Origin: Vibrio sp. Y2-5
GTDB taxonomy: Bacteria > Pseudomonadota > Gammaproteobacteria > Enterobacterales > Vibrionaceae
Length of the DNA stretch: 64,000 bases
Assembly: GCF_014596725.1 (NCBI RefSeq)
Contig: NZ_JACVEG010000004.1
Coordinates: 1-64,000, forward strand
Direction: 5' to 3'
Shown here: piece after piece, positions 1 to 8,201 of the stretch
Position numbering within the stretch: position 1 is the first letter of the stretch
Layout of the letters: each line of letters opens with the position of its first letter
Translations under genes and position numbers: made by a program
Notes under the pieces: generated by a model
Told to the model about the DNA's origin: nothing
Database searches by the model: none
The model's input: only the letters and a program-made list of their open reading frames with translations

Positions 1-41
1 CAAATCCGTGTACATCGGTTCGATTCCGGTACGCGCCTCCA
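1..41 (+). tRNA. tRNA-Cys (GCA), 3' part only
   Basis: The window opens inside a tRNA. Visible are the 3' side of the anticodon arm (CAAATCCG), the variable region, a T arm with loop TTCGATT between ATCGG and CCGGT, the acceptor strand ACGCGCC, discriminator T and an encoded CCA at 39-41. The acceptor strand implies a 5' strand GGCGCGT and the whole matches enterobacterial tRNA-Cys as I remember it. The D arm and anticodon lie before the window, so the cysteine identity rests on similarity. Confidence 0.88.
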
Positions 42-257
42 CTTTCTCTTAGTTCGCTCTCAAAAATCGCTTAAGACTTTTTCCTTACATATCCACTTAG
101 ATAAACGTCTTCGCAATGTTGTCACAGATTCTCAATAAGCAATAATCGTGTAACTTTCAGCTTTAGGCTGTGGTATGGTTTCGTTTGTTTCTAGGCCGTC
201 ATGTGGCGCTATATTTCGCGATCAAAAAGTACACTTTATAAGGGTATCAACATCAAT

Positions 258-734
258 ATGGAAAAAATCGCCATTCTCGTAGATGTGCAGAATGTCTACT
301 ACACCTGTAAAGAACGCTATCAACTTAACTTTAATTACAATCAGTTTTGGCAAAAAGTGACTCATGGTCGCACGGTCGTCAAAGCCAATGCATACGCTAT
401 CGCTAGCAAAGACGCGGGTCAGCGTCAGTTTCACCATATACTACGTGGTATTGGTTTCGAAGTGATGCTAAAGCCGTTTATACAACGCCGTGATGGCAGT
501 GCGAAAGGCGATTGGGATGTGGGTATTACGCTTGATGCCATTGAGTTGGCAGAAGAAGTTGATGTGGTTGTACTGGTTTCTGGCGATGGAGATTTTGACT
601 TGCTCGCCAAACGCATTCAACAAAGATTCGGCAAGCAAGTAGAAGTTTATGGAGTACCCGGTTTGACCGCGAACAGCCTAGTAGAAGCCGCCGACAGATA
701 CATCGCTATTGATGACGAGTTGTTACTCTGGTGA
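258..734 (+). CDS. NYN-domain (LabA-like, PIN-fold) putative ribonuclease
   Basis: A 158-residue single-domain protein of the NYN/LabA family. The family has a PIN-like nuclease fold and is thought to cut RNA with metal held by conserved aspartates. The expected acidic residues are present: D9 in ILVDVQN, D85 and D87 in KGDWDVGI, and D110/D112 in VSGDGDF, so the site looks intact. The frame is open upstream to 201, but the ATG at 258 starts exactly at the family N-terminus and has AAGGG upstream (about 239-243), whereas 201 has no ribosome site. Its 3' end overlaps the convergent DUF2986 gene by 12 bases. The cellular target cannot be told from the sequence. Confidence 0.85.
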   Translation: MEKIAILVDVQNVYYTCKERYQLNFNYNQFWQKVTHGRTVVKANAYAIASKDAGQRQFHHILRGIGFEVMLKPFIQRRDGSAKGDWDVGITLDAIELAEEVDVVVLVSGDGDFDLLAKRIQQRFGKQVEVYGVPGLTANSLVEAADRYIAIDDELLLW

Positions 735-896
735 TTGAGTCTCGCCTTCATCTGTCACTTGCGCCGCTTCTTCTGCTTCCAGTTTAGCGCGCTCAGCTTT
801 AGACACGTAGCGAGGCTTATTGCTTTTATGCAGCTTCGAATTTTGCTGCTTAATCTTCTTTTTTAAAATTTGGTTGATCTTCTTTTTACGGTTCAT
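723..896 (-). CDS. DUF2986 family small basic protein
   Basis: A 57-residue, strongly basic protein that begins MNRKKKINQILKKK and ends in an acidic tail (EAEEAAQVTDEGE). This is the pattern of DUF2986, a small family I know from vibrios and relatives, with no known function. The lysine-rich N-terminus suggests nucleic-acid or ribosome binding, but that is only inference. A GTG nine bases upstream (905) could also start it; the ATG at 896 fits the family N-terminus. Neither has a good ribosome site. It is convergent with the NYN gene and the two stop regions overlap. Confidence 0.75.
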   Translation of the reverse strand: MNRKKKINQILKKKIKQQNSKLHKSNKPRYVSKAERAKLEAEEAAQVTDEGETQSPE

Positions 897-1000
897 GATT
901 TTCACATCTGAGGAACATGAGGGTGGGGAGCTTAATGGTTTTAAACACTAAGCTCAATAGCCAGTGAGAAATTAACCTAGCCGCTATTCAGTAGGGTTTG

Positions 1001-1399
1001 ATGATGACGAAAGCCAAGTCAATTTTAGTCGGTTCATTACAAACAGAATACAGGACCGTAGCTGCGATGATGGACATCTACTGTCAAAAACATCACAACA
1101 GAAAAGATGGATTGTGCGAAGAGTGCCAAGCCTTGCTTGATTACGCTGAAATACGTTTAGACCGATGTCCTTACGGGCAAAATAAGCCGACCTGTAATCG
1201 ATGTCCAATCCACTGCTATAAGCCAGAGCCGAAAGAAAGCATGAGATTGGTAATGAGATACTCAGGCCCAAGGATGTTGTTACCACATCCTATTCTTGCG
1301 ATACGCCATCTGTTACATGAGCGAAAGCAACCGCCTATCAAAATAGGAAAAGACGCCTCAAATCGCCATCAACGACTTAAAGCGTCTAATAATCAGTAA
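1001..1399 (+). CDS. ygbA: YgbA family protein (nitrous oxide-stimulated promoter family)
   Basis: A 132-residue cysteine-rich protein that matches E. coli YgbA along its length: IYCQKHH, GLCEECQALLDYAEIRL, CPYGQNKPTCNRCPIHCY and MRYSGPRMLLPHPILAIRHLL. The cysteines and histidines look like a metal site. In E. coli ygbA is under the nitric-oxide sensor NsrR; its biochemical role is not settled. AGGG at 992-995 serves two adjacent ATG codons, 1001 and 1004, and I cannot choose firmly between them. I looked for an NsrR-like site upstream and saw no convincing one. The gene stands alone with its own upstream region. Confidence 0.85.
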   Translation: MMTKAKSILVGSLQTEYRTVAAMMDIYCQKHHNRKDGLCEECQALLDYAEIRLDRCPYGQNKPTCNRCPIHCYKPEPKESMRLVMRYSGPRMLLPHPILAIRHLLHERKQPPIKIGKDASNRHQRLKASNNQ

Positions 1400-1441
1400 A
1401 CTCAATTTCTGAGCGTAACAGGTGTATTAAGTGTAAACGGT

Positions 1442-2602
1442 TTATTCACCCGCAACCCATTGGCGCTTGGTTTTAATACTTGCCAGTAGCATATATAGAC
1501 AAGTCGCCATTTGGATCACCAAAAGATAGCCCAACAAACCTTGGCCATTTTGTAAGAACCAGTCAGCAATCACTGGGCCAACCACAGATCCTACGCTGTA
1601 ACTGAACAGCATCACTTGAGTTGCGGAAACAATGTAGCTGGCATCTAGTTTGTCGCATCCCAAATTGATAGCGATTGGATAAAGCGCAAACGTCGCCATA
1701 CCTAATACAAACAAACTTACAGCAAGCATTGCCAAGCTAGAGTCAAACAATGGCAGCATAACGGCACCAGAGCCGATCAAGCAGAACAAAGCCATTAATA
1801 GAGTTCGACCCAAGTGTTTTGAAAGCCAAGGAACACTCGGTTGAATTGCCATTCCGCCCAGAATAACCAGAGCAAGAAGCGCGCCCATGTTTGAGTGATC
1901 CAGCCCTCTGTTATCAAGCTCAACAGGCATCAAACCGTAAATCGCTCCAAGAGTTAACCCTGATACGATACATCCCATAATTGCGGCATGATTTAATTTA
2001 GCCATTTGACGCAAAGAAAGGCTTACCGCTTGTTGTGAAGTCGGTTGAGTTGATTTACCAAAAATCAGTACGACAGACGCAAGTAGTAATAGCGCTGAAA
2101 TGGTTAAAAATGGCACCGCGCCATTAATACCTATGTAGCTAATGCCTAACTGACCAATGGCAGACCCACCATATAGCGCTGCCATATAGATACCAAGTCG
2201 CTTCGCTCTGCCAGATTCATCCCCATGCAGTAACCAAGATTCAACAACGACAAATACACCAGCTACTGCAATACCAGCGATAAAGCGTGCAACTAACCAT
2301 ACAGTTGAATTCGCGATCAAAGGCAAAGTAACAATAGAGAGCAGCAGAATTATCAAAAATGCAATGAAAGCATTTCTGTGCCCGAGACGGTTTACCGCAG
2401 GATCAACGATCATTGCACCGATTAACAATCCAGCGTAAAACACACTCGCCAACCAACTGGCTAAACTACTTTCTAGGTGATAATGAGGCAACATAAGGGG
2501 GATCAGACTCATTAAATAGCCTGATGCTACAGCATAGAAAGTTAACGCAATGACTGGAACAGAAATGCGTTGAGAAGAAGTTGATATCAACAAGTTGTCC
2601 AA
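1442..2602 (-). CDS. MFS transporter, YcaD family
   Basis: A 386-residue integral membrane protein with about twelve hydrophobic segments. It follows E. coli YcaD closely: FVVVESWLL in the first half, GCIVSGLTLGAIYGLMPVEL at the start of the second half, and SYSVGSVVGPVIADWFLQN near the end. YcaD is a major facilitator of unknown substrate, so transport is the class prediction only. The start is unusual: no ATG occurs before residue 31, and the best start is TTG at 2602 with GAGG eight bases upstream. It lies behind trxC on the same strand, separated by 194 bases holding a long inverted repeat, so it is probably transcribed separately. Confidence 0.85.
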   Translation of the reverse strand: MDNLLISTSSQRISVPVIALTFYAVASGYLMSLIPLMLPHYHLESSLASWLASVFYAGLLIGAMIVDPAVNRLGHRNAFIAFLIILLLSIVTLPLIANSTVWLVARFIAGIAVAGVFVVVESWLLHGDESGRAKRLGIYMAALYGGSAIGQLGISYIGINGAVPFLTISALLLLASVVLIFGKSTQPTSQQAVSLSLRQMAKLNHAAIMGCIVSGLTLGAIYGLMPVELDNRGLDHSNMGALLALVILGGMAIQPSVPWLSKHLGRTLLMALFCLIGSGAVMLPLFDSSLAMLAVSLFVLGMATFALYPIAINLGCDKLDASYIVSATQVMLFSYSVGSVVGPVIADWFLQNGQGLLGYLLVIQMATCLYMLLASIKTKRQWVAGE

Positions 2603-2737
2603 CGACGTCGCCTCAAAGTTATAGGAGAAAGAGAAAATTTGCGGCGAATATGAGACTTATGATAGGAAAGGTAAAACTAAAATTTGTGATCTTTACGATT
2701 AATAAATTTTATCAAATGTCTAATCTACAAAATAGTA

Positions 2738-2778
2738 AGTTAAGTTGGCATTTTATCCTGATAATAGCCAACTTAACT
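2738..2778. terminator. 12-bp perfect inverted repeat after trxC
   Basis: AGTTAAGTTGGC at 2738-2749 is matched exactly by GCCAACTTAACT at 2767-2778. The 17-base loop holds a smaller dyad (TTATC/GATAA). It lies 19 bases past the trxC stop on the minus strand and ahead of the MFS gene. There is no proper T-tract on either side, so a plain rho-independent terminator is not certain; an attenuator or 3'-end protecting hairpin is possible. Confidence 0.5.
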
Positions 2779-2796
2779 AGAAATATTTCACATGGC

Positions 2797-3231
2797 TTAT
2801 TTTGTTAAAGCTTGGTTCAACCATTGATTAAACTGAGATTTTGGAAGAGCACCATTTATTACATCAACTCTTTGTCCGTTCTTAAACACCATTATGGTTG
2901 GAATGCTGCGAATCTGGAACTTAGCAGCGAGATTTTGCTGACTTTCGGTGTCTATTTTTACAAAACGTACTGAACCATTTCTTTCATTCGCTACATCTGA
3001 AAAAACAGGCGCGAAACCAACGCATGGATTACACCAAGGTGCCCAAAAATCGACAACAACTGGTTGAGCGCTTTGCAAAATAGCATCAAAGTTAGCTTCT
3101 GTTCCTTCAATTGGTGAGCCATCTAATAATGGTGTTTGACACTTACCACAATTCGGGCTTTCTGATACTCGCTCATTGGGAACACGGTTTAATCCATGAC
3201 AAGAAGGGCAGCGTGTGTTGAAGGTTGACAT
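2797..3231 (-). CDS. trxC: Thioredoxin 2 (TrxC), with WCNPC active site
   Basis: A 144-residue cytoplasmic disulfide reductase of the zinc-binding Trx2 type. The N-terminus has two CxxC pairs (C8/C11 and C28/C31), the zinc site of TrxC. The thioredoxin fold follows, with FWAPWC at the active site and the cis-proline segment IRSIPTIMVF. The redox motif is WCNPC (C67/C70) rather than the usual WCGPC, which may change redox potential or partners. The frame is open far upstream, but the ATG at 3231 has AGGA at the right distance and matches the family N-terminus. It is divergent from the fabH paralogue, the same pairing I recall for VCA0752/VCA0751 of V. cholerae. Confidence 0.93.
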   Translation of the reverse strand: MSTFNTRCPSCHGLNRVPNERVSESPNCGKCQTPLLDGSPIEGTEANFDAILQSAQPVVVDFWAPWCNPCVGFAPVFSDVANERNGSVRFVKIDTESQQNLAAKFQIRSIPTIMVFKNGQRVDVINGALPKSQFNQWLNQALTK

Positions 3232-3272
3232 AGGTTTCCTCTCAAATCGTGATTTGTGTATATGGTCTTTAC

Positions 3273-3302
3273 TTAACTCTATATTGTAAATGAGCGTATA
3301 AT
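3273..3302 (+). promoter_or_regulatory. Possible promoter for the fabH paralogue
   Basis: TATAAT at 3297-3302 is a perfect -10 box; TTAACT at 3273-3278 is a weak -35 with an 18-base spacer. Transcription would begin about 120 bases before the fabH start, and the leader would hold a GCCCC/GGGGC hairpin (3305-3327). This is motif reading only. Confidence 0.35.
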
Positions 3303-3429
3303 CCGCCCCTATGCCTAATGTTGGGGCAATTGATACAAATACAATAGACAATATCAGCAGTGAATTGCTCATAATTGCAGGCTAATTCACGCTTGGTATT
3401 GGCATAACAATTATAGATTTGGAACGAGT

Positions 3430-4518
3430 ATGACCAAGTTTTACGCTGAAATAACAGGTTGGGGTAAATGTCTGCCACCAGCGATCCTAACAAACGAAGA
3501 CCTGAGTACTTTTTTAGACACCAACGATGAGTGGATTCGTACGCGTACTGGTATCGAGAACCGTCGAATTAGCCACGTTAACACGTCTGACTTAGCCACC
3601 GTCGCGGCTAAACACGCTTTGGCTTGTGCCGGTCTAGAAGCCAGTGATCTCGATTTGATTATTGTCGCCACTTGTTCTCCAGATACCTTGATTCCAAATA
3701 TTGCCTCGAAAGTTCAACTGAATTTGGGCAACAAAGGTGCTGCTGCTTTTGATATGAATGCGGCTTGTACTGGCTTCCTTTATGGTTTAGAAACCGCGAC
3801 TCGTTTGATTCAAGCGGGTAACTACAAGCATGCATTAGTTATTGGTGCTGAGCGTTTATCTTTTTATCTGGATTGGACAAAGCGAGATACTGCAGTTTTG
3901 TTTGGCGATGGTGCAGGTGCAGCGATATTGAGCCGTACGGAAGAGCCCCTCGGTTTACAAGATGCACAAATTGGCTGTGATGCCGAAGGTCGTGACATCT
4001 TGGCGGTGCCTAAGTTTGGTACCGCGATGGATCGTTTCGCGGCTGACAATGGTCACTGGGATTTTAACTTCATTGGCAAAGATATCTTTAAACGTGCAGT
4101 TCGTGGCATGGGTGCTGCATCTCAGCAAGTTCTTCAAAGAAGCGGTTTATCCAATGAAGATATTGATGTTGTGATTCCTCATCAGGCGAACATTCGTATT
4201 ATCCAAACTTTGTGCGATGTTTCTGGTATCAGCCAAGATAAAGCCTTCGTCAATATTCACAAGTATGGCAATACTTCAGCGGCAACGGTTCCTATTGCGC
4301 TGTGTGAAGCGCTAGAACAAGGTAAGGTTAATCCAAACGACAATATTCTTGTGGCAGCTTTCGGTGCGGGATTAACGTGGGGAGCTGGACATATCCGATG
4401 GGGCCAACGTGTTACTCCTATACATGTAAGTGACGCCGCATTACCAGAATCTGATAAGTCGGCATTGGACCTGCTCCATGATGCGATAGAACATTGCAAA
4501 CAAAAATCGGTTGAGTAG
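3430..4518 (+). CDS. fabH: Beta-ketoacyl-ACP synthase III (FabH paralogue)
   Basis: A 362-residue thiolase-fold enzyme. KAS III condenses acetyl-CoA (or another acyl-CoA) with malonyl-ACP to begin fatty-acid synthesis. The triad is complete: C113 in [11 protein letters not shown]251 in IPHQANIRI and N281 in YGNTSAA. The protein is about 40 residues longer than E. coli FabH, with a C-terminal tail after GAGHIRWG. It is not in a fab cluster, so it is probably the second FabH that vibrios carry on chromosome 2; its preferred primer may differ. The ATG has GGAACGAG upstream. A strong terminator follows at 4553. Confidence 0.9.
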   Translation: MTKFYAEITGWGKCLPPAILTNEDLSTFLDTNDEWIRTRTGIENRRISHVNTSDLATVAAKHALACAGLEASDLDLIIVATCSPDTLIPNIASKVQLNLGNKGAAAFDMNAACTGFLYGLETATRLIQAGNYKHALVIGAERLSFYLDWTKRDTAVLFGDGAGAAILSRTEEPLGLQDAQIGCDAEGRDILAVPKFGTAMDRFAADNGHWDFNFIGKDIFKRAVRGMGAASQQVLQRSGLSNEDIDVVIPHQANIRIIQTLCDVSGISQDKAFVNIHKYGNTSAATVPIALCEALEQGKVNPNDNILVAAFGAGLTWGAGHIRWGQRVTPIHVSDAALPESDKSALDLLHDAIEHCKQKSVE

Positions 4519-4552
4519 ATAAATCAAAACGAAGGCGTTTGAATTTATGCAA

Positions 4553-4585
4553 AAAGGCACTCTTTGAGTGCCTTTATCTATTTTT
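4553..4585 (+). terminator. Rho-independent terminator after the fabH paralogue
   Basis: AAAGGCACTC (4553-4562), loop TTT, then GAGTGCCTTT (4566-4575), followed by a T-rich run to 4585. A ten-pair stem with a T-run, 35 bases past the stop codon. Confidence 0.88.
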
Positions 4586-4911
4586 AGCGCCAAATTGCCC
4601 ATTTTAATTCAGTGAGCATTATTCAGAGCCCATGAATGCGAAGGTTAATAAAATAAATCTTAAATATAAGAATAATCTGACAGCGAGTATATGGAACAAG
4701 CCCTACAAAATAAGTTAGTATTTTTTACAAAGCATCCATCCGCTCAAGCATTATGCTTTTAGTGCTTTTTATTCATGGGGTTAATGGAATTGTTCTAGAC
4801 TGTAGTGAGATATATGCGCGGCTTTGCGTTTAGTATCGCTCAGCGTTAAACAACGGATTAGATAACCAAGTAAGAAATAATTTCTTTTTATACGTTTGAG
4901 GCAAATTGGGT
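4586..4911 (+). promoter_or_regulatory. Upstream region of the exopolysaccharide operon
   Basis: About 325 AT-rich bases without a gene separate the fabH terminator from the first polysaccharide gene, so the promoter of the operon should lie here. A short dyad AAGCATTATGCTT is at 4746-4758. The ribosome site of the first gene is GAGG at 4898-4901. In V. cholerae and V. parahaemolyticus such operons are controlled by c-di-GMP-responsive regulators (VpsR/VpsT, CpsQ/CpsR) and quorum sensing. I could not identify a convincing site for any of them. Confidence 0.4.
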
Positions 4912-6327
4912 ATGACACCAAGAAAGGTATTAAAACTTGCAGATGACGGTTACGCGACGCTATTAAAGATGGTCGATTTTCTGCTTATAAACCTTATGCT
5001 AACGAGCATTATTGAATCGCTTGGTGATCATGAGACGGCAATTGATATTCTGGCCGCATTTATTTTCTCAGTTATTTTTCTGCTAGTTGGAGAGTACTGC
5101 AAACTCTACAGCTATCGTACTCTGCGTCGTATTAGGGCTTCGCTTCTTCGATTGCTTGCCACGTTAACTATCTCTGTTTTAGCCATGGAAGTGGTGAAGT
5201 ACTTCTTCAAGAATGTTGATGGTGTGACCATCACAAACCTAAATCCAACGGTCTTTTCTTTTTGGTATGTATTAGCATTTACCGTGTTGCTAATGGCTAG
5301 GATGGTACCCATTATCTCTGTGCGAACCTTTCGCCAGAAAATGAACCAGAAACAGCGTATCGCGATCATTGGCATGACACCTGCCGGTATTGCTATATCT
5401 CGTTCTTTGCTCAATGACTACCACCTTAATGACGTTGAATTGGCTTATTATGACGATCGAGGCGAACAGCGTTTTGGCTATCTGACAAAAATTCCATACC
5501 AAGGAAAGGTGGAAACACTAATAGATAAAGCCCGCAAAGGTGAAATTGATGAGGTATATGTAGCCCTACCTATGGTGGCTAAAGACCGTATTCGCCACTA
5601 TTTGGAGCAATTGTCTGACAGTACTGTGGATACCTATCTTGTTCCTGACTTATATACCTACAACATTAGTATTTCGAAAGTGAAATCGGTTAATGGCGTT
5701 CAAACATTTAGTGTCTTTGGTTCACCATTTGATGGGGTCGGTGCTGCGATTAAGCGAATTGAAGACATTATTATCGGTTCCATCATCACTTTGATGATCT
5801 CTCCCGTGCTTGTTGCTGTGGCGATAGGGGTGAAAATGAGCTCGCCAGGTCCTGTGCTCTTTAAACAAGATCGCTATGGCTTGGGAGGAAAGAAAATCAA
5901 AGTGTGGAAATTTCGCTCAATGAAAGTGATGGAAAACAGCGATGTAGTCACACAAGCAACCAAAAACGATCCTAGGGTAACCAAGTTTGGCGCCTTTATT
6001 CGCAGAACGTCATTAGACGAACTGCCTCAGTTCATTAATGTGCTTCAAGGTTCGATGTCGATTGTCGGACCTCGTCCTCATGCTGTTGCTCATAATGAGG
6101 AGTATAGAAAGATCGTCGACAACTACATGATTCGACACAAGATCAAACCCGGCATTACGGGGTGGGCTCAGATAAATGGCTATCGTGGTGAAACAGAAAC
6201 CGTCGATAAGATGGAAAAGCGCATTCAATTCGACATCCAATATATGCAGAACTGGACGCTGTGGCTTGATATTAAAATCATCTTTTTAACTATCTTTAAA
6301 GGCTTTGTAAGTGAAACCGCATACTAG
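4912..6327 (+). CDS. Undecaprenyl-phosphate sugar phosphotransferase, initiates exopolysaccharide (CpsA/VpsL/WcaJ-like)
   Basis: A 471-residue polyprenyl glycosylphosphotransferase. It moves a sugar-1-phosphate, usually glucose, onto undecaprenyl phosphate in the inner membrane to start each repeat unit. Four hydrophobic segments lie in the first 135 residues, then a nucleotide-binding-like soluble domain (RIAIIGMTPAGIAI), another membrane helix near 285 and the catalytic bacterial transferase domain with KVWKFRSMK, DELPQFINVLQG, SIVGPRPH and KPGITGWAQI. All signature motifs are present. I chose ATG at 4912; an in-frame TTG six bases earlier is also possible. It is the first gene of the operon, and the next gene begins inside its 3' end. 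Confidence 0.9.
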   Translation: MTPRKVLKLADDGYATLLKMVDFLLINLMLTSIIESLGDHETAIDILAAFIFSVIFLLVGEYCKLYSYRTLRRIRASLLRLLATLTISVLAMEVVKYFFKNVDGVTITNLNPTVFSFWYVLAFTVLLMARMVPIISVRTFRQKMNQKQRIAIIGMTPAGIAISRSLLNDYHLNDVELAYYDDRGEQRFGYLTKIPYQGKVETLIDKARKGEIDEVYVALPMVAKDRIRHYLEQLSDSTVDTYLVPDLYTYNISISKVKSVNGVQTFSVFGSPFDGVGAAIKRIEDIIIGSIITLMISPVLVAVAIGVKMSSPGPVLFKQDRYGLGGKKIKVWKFRSMKVMENSDVVTQATKNDPRVTKFGAFIRRTSLDELPQFINVLQGSMSIVGPRPHAVAHNEEYRKIVDNYMIRHKIKPGITGWAQINGYRGETETVDKMEKRIQFDIQYMQNWTLWLDIKIIFLTIFKGFVSETAY

Positions 6328-7609
6328 CTTATTACTGTGTGTTGGCACGTTGTTGGTTAGCGTTTCTGCGTATGCTGATTTGAAACCAAAATCGCATATT
6401 GGTTTCGCAGGTATCGACTTTCAGAGTCGGGTCGGTGCCGCTTACGGTGTTGATGATAACGTCACGTACCAAGTGGATGATAAAGACAAAATAGAGTCGA
6501 ACTATTTAACGGTATCGCCTGAAATAAAAGCTATAGGCCAGAGAGGGGAAGACCAATACCTATTAATGTATAAAGGCGATTACAACCGCTATGAAGACTC
6601 TCGCGAAGATGATTCAGACAGCCACTTTATGATGTTCGATGGCTACTGGCGTTACGGGCTAAAACACGGGTTAAAGTGGAATATCCAACAGGGGTATGGA
6701 AAAGAGAAAAGAGGGCTTGGATTAACAGAAGGCTTTGATGAATCTCAAATGGAACAATATGGCTTCGGTGACTCTGGTGTGGACTATTCACAATTTAACA
6801 CCAGTCTTCGCTACAGCTATGGTGCTCCAAAGGGGCGAGGGAAACTGGATGTCATGCTTCAAACTAAGTCTTTTAATTATGATGACAAAGACCACATTCA
6901 ATTAGCGGATAATGATTTCTATCAATACGTATTAGAACAAGAGTGGCAAGAAACCACAGGTCTGATTGAGTTGTTTGACCAATACAGTGACGACAGCCGA
7001 TTTCGCTACAGTTTGATTACTAACCGTCGTCATTATCAAGCCAACAAGCGCAAAGATAGCAACGAATATTATCTACTGTTCGGGATTAAAAGTGTCCGAA
7101 GCGGAAAAACAACTATTGAAGCGGACATTGCTGCTTTGTACAAATCGTTTCCAGAAAATGACCACTCAGATAGCTTTCTGGGAGCTAACTGGAATGTCGC
7201 GTTGGAATGGAAACCGTTAAAACATGATATTTGGTCTCTGCACACATCTCAACGTGTCAAAGATCCAAGACAAGAAGGTGGTTATATTCTAGACGGAATA
7301 TACGGTATTTCTTGGCAACATTATTGGTGGGTAGATCGTTTGTCTACCACTATGAGCTATGAATATGAGATGGAAGATTATCGTGTTGAAAATAACAACC
7401 GATACGACAAAACCAAAACTGCGAAATTCGCTATTGGTTATGATTTCAGACCGTCTGTTCGTTTTGAAATGAACTATCAGTGGAAAAAATTTAGCTCAAA
7501 TGAAGATGTAGATGTGCTTAACATCGGTGAATTTGATCAGTATTCGATTATCAGACGATTAGGCTATGACCAATCGTATGTCGAGTTGCAGTTAAAGGTG
7601 CAAATATAG
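6311..7609 (+). CDS. Outer-membrane beta-barrel protein of the exopolysaccharide operon
   Basis: A 432-residue secreted protein with a signal peptide ending near SVSAYA. It then shows many alternating aromatic/polar strands (YLLMYKGDYNRYED, FMMFDGYWRYGL, FRYSLITNRRHYQ) and ends in a barrel-like strand (YVELQLKVQI). This is the pattern of the outer-membrane barrel found second in Vibrio cps/brp and vps-II operons; a role in export of the polymer is inferred. It starts with GTG at 6311, 17 bases inside the preceding gene, which suggests translational coupling. The next gene follows directly. No catalytic motif is seen. Confidence 0.82.
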   Translation: MKPHTSLLLCVGTLLVSVSAYADLKPKSHIGFAGIDFQSRVGAAYGVDDNVTYQVDDKDKIESNYLTVSPEIKAIGQRGEDQYLLMYKGDYNRYEDSREDDSDSHFMMFDGYWRYGLKHGLKWNIQQGYGKEKRGLGLTEGFDESQMEQYGFGDSGVDYSQFNTSLRYSYGAPKGRGKLDVMLQTKSFNYDDKDHIQLADNDFYQYVLEQEWQETTGLIELFDQYSDDSRFRYSLITNRRHYQANKRKDSNEYYLLFGIKSVRSGKTTIEADIAALYKSFPENDHSDSFLGANWNVALEWKPLKHDIWSLHTSQRVKDPRQEGGYILDGIYGISWQHYWWVDRLSTTMSYEYEMEDYRVENNNRYDKTKTAKFAIGYDFRPSVRFEMNYQWKKFSSNEDVDVLNIGEFDQYSIIRRLGYDQSYVELQLKVQI

Positions 7610-8200
7610 ATGCGTACATGGTTGGTATTTCTTCTCACTTTGATGATGTCATTGCCTTTACTGGCAGATGAAGCAGTGCAGCAAGGGTCAAACTCAGTTG
7701 CTGGTCAGCAGGCGTCAGCGTCGCCACAAGTTGACGAAAACTTAGATGATTACTTATTGGGTACTGGCGACAGAATCGAAATCATCGTTTACGGTGAACC
7801 TGATATGTCTATGAAGTTTAAAGTGAGTAAATCGGGCGTAGTGAACTTTCCCTATATTGGTGAAGTCGTCATCGCGGGTCGTACTCCAAGAGCGATAGAA
7901 ACGGAAATAGAGGAGCGTTTACGAGGTGATTACCTATTGAACCCTATGGTTACCATCAATATGGAATCTTTCCGTCTGTTTTACATTTTTGGCGAAGTTA
8001 CCTCGCCCAATGGCTATGAATATCAACCAAAGTTAACTGTGGAACAAGCCATCGCAATTGCTGGTGGTTTTACTGACCGAGCTGACCGAGACGATATCAG
8101 CATTCGTTCGGGAACCACAAATGAAATCATTGAAGACGTTGAGCTCACTCACCCAGTGCAGCCTGGCGATACCGTAATCGTAGAGCAGAGTTTTTTCTAG
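7610..8200 (+). CDS. Polysaccharide export protein, Wza-like (short form, no lipobox)
   Basis: A 196-residue periplasmic or outer-membrane export protein. The signal peptide is MRTWLVFLLTLMMSLPLLA. A Poly_export domain follows (YLLGTGDRIEIIVYGEPDMS, VNFPYIGEVVIAGRTPRAIE) and then one SLBB-type segment (FYIFGEVTSPNGYEYQPKLT, TVEQAIAIAGGFTDRADRDD). Group 1 capsule Wza is much longer, has several SLBB-like domains and is a lipoprotein with a C-terminal membrane helix. This version has no cysteine at the cleavage site and no C-terminal helix. It resembles VpsN/CpsC-type proteins and presumably works with the barrel encoded just before it. ATG follows the previous stop directly. Confidence 0.88.
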   Translation: MRTWLVFLLTLMMSLPLLADEAVQQGSNSVAGQQASASPQVDENLDDYLLGTGDRIEIIVYGEPDMSMKFKVSKSGVVNFPYIGEVVIAGRTPRAIETEIEERLRGDYLLNPMVTINMESFRLFYIFGEVTSPNGYEYQPKLTVEQAIAIAGGFTDRADRDDISIRSGTTNEIIEDVELTHPVQPGDTVIVEQSFF

Positions 8201-8201
8201 T

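Noticed and set aside
222..437. Minus-strand open frame across the NYN gene
   Set aside because: It lies opposite a gene with a clear domain and has no ribosome site or recognisable motif; the same holds for the other frames opposite or out of phase with named genes.
2697..2720. LuxR/SmcR/HapR-like box (TTAATAAATTTTATCAA)
   Set aside because: The two half-sites resemble the quorum-sensing master-regulator consensus, but the spacing is off by one and the region is very AT-rich, so chance is likely.
2581..2808. Plus-strand open frame in the gap between the MFS and trxC genes
   Set aside because: AT-driven composition, no ribosome site, and it runs through the 12-bp inverted repeat.
3232..3372. 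N-terminal extension of trxC
   Set aside because: The frame is open to 3372, but the internal ATG at 3231 has a proper ribosome site and the family N-terminus; the extension is the trxC/fabH promoter region.
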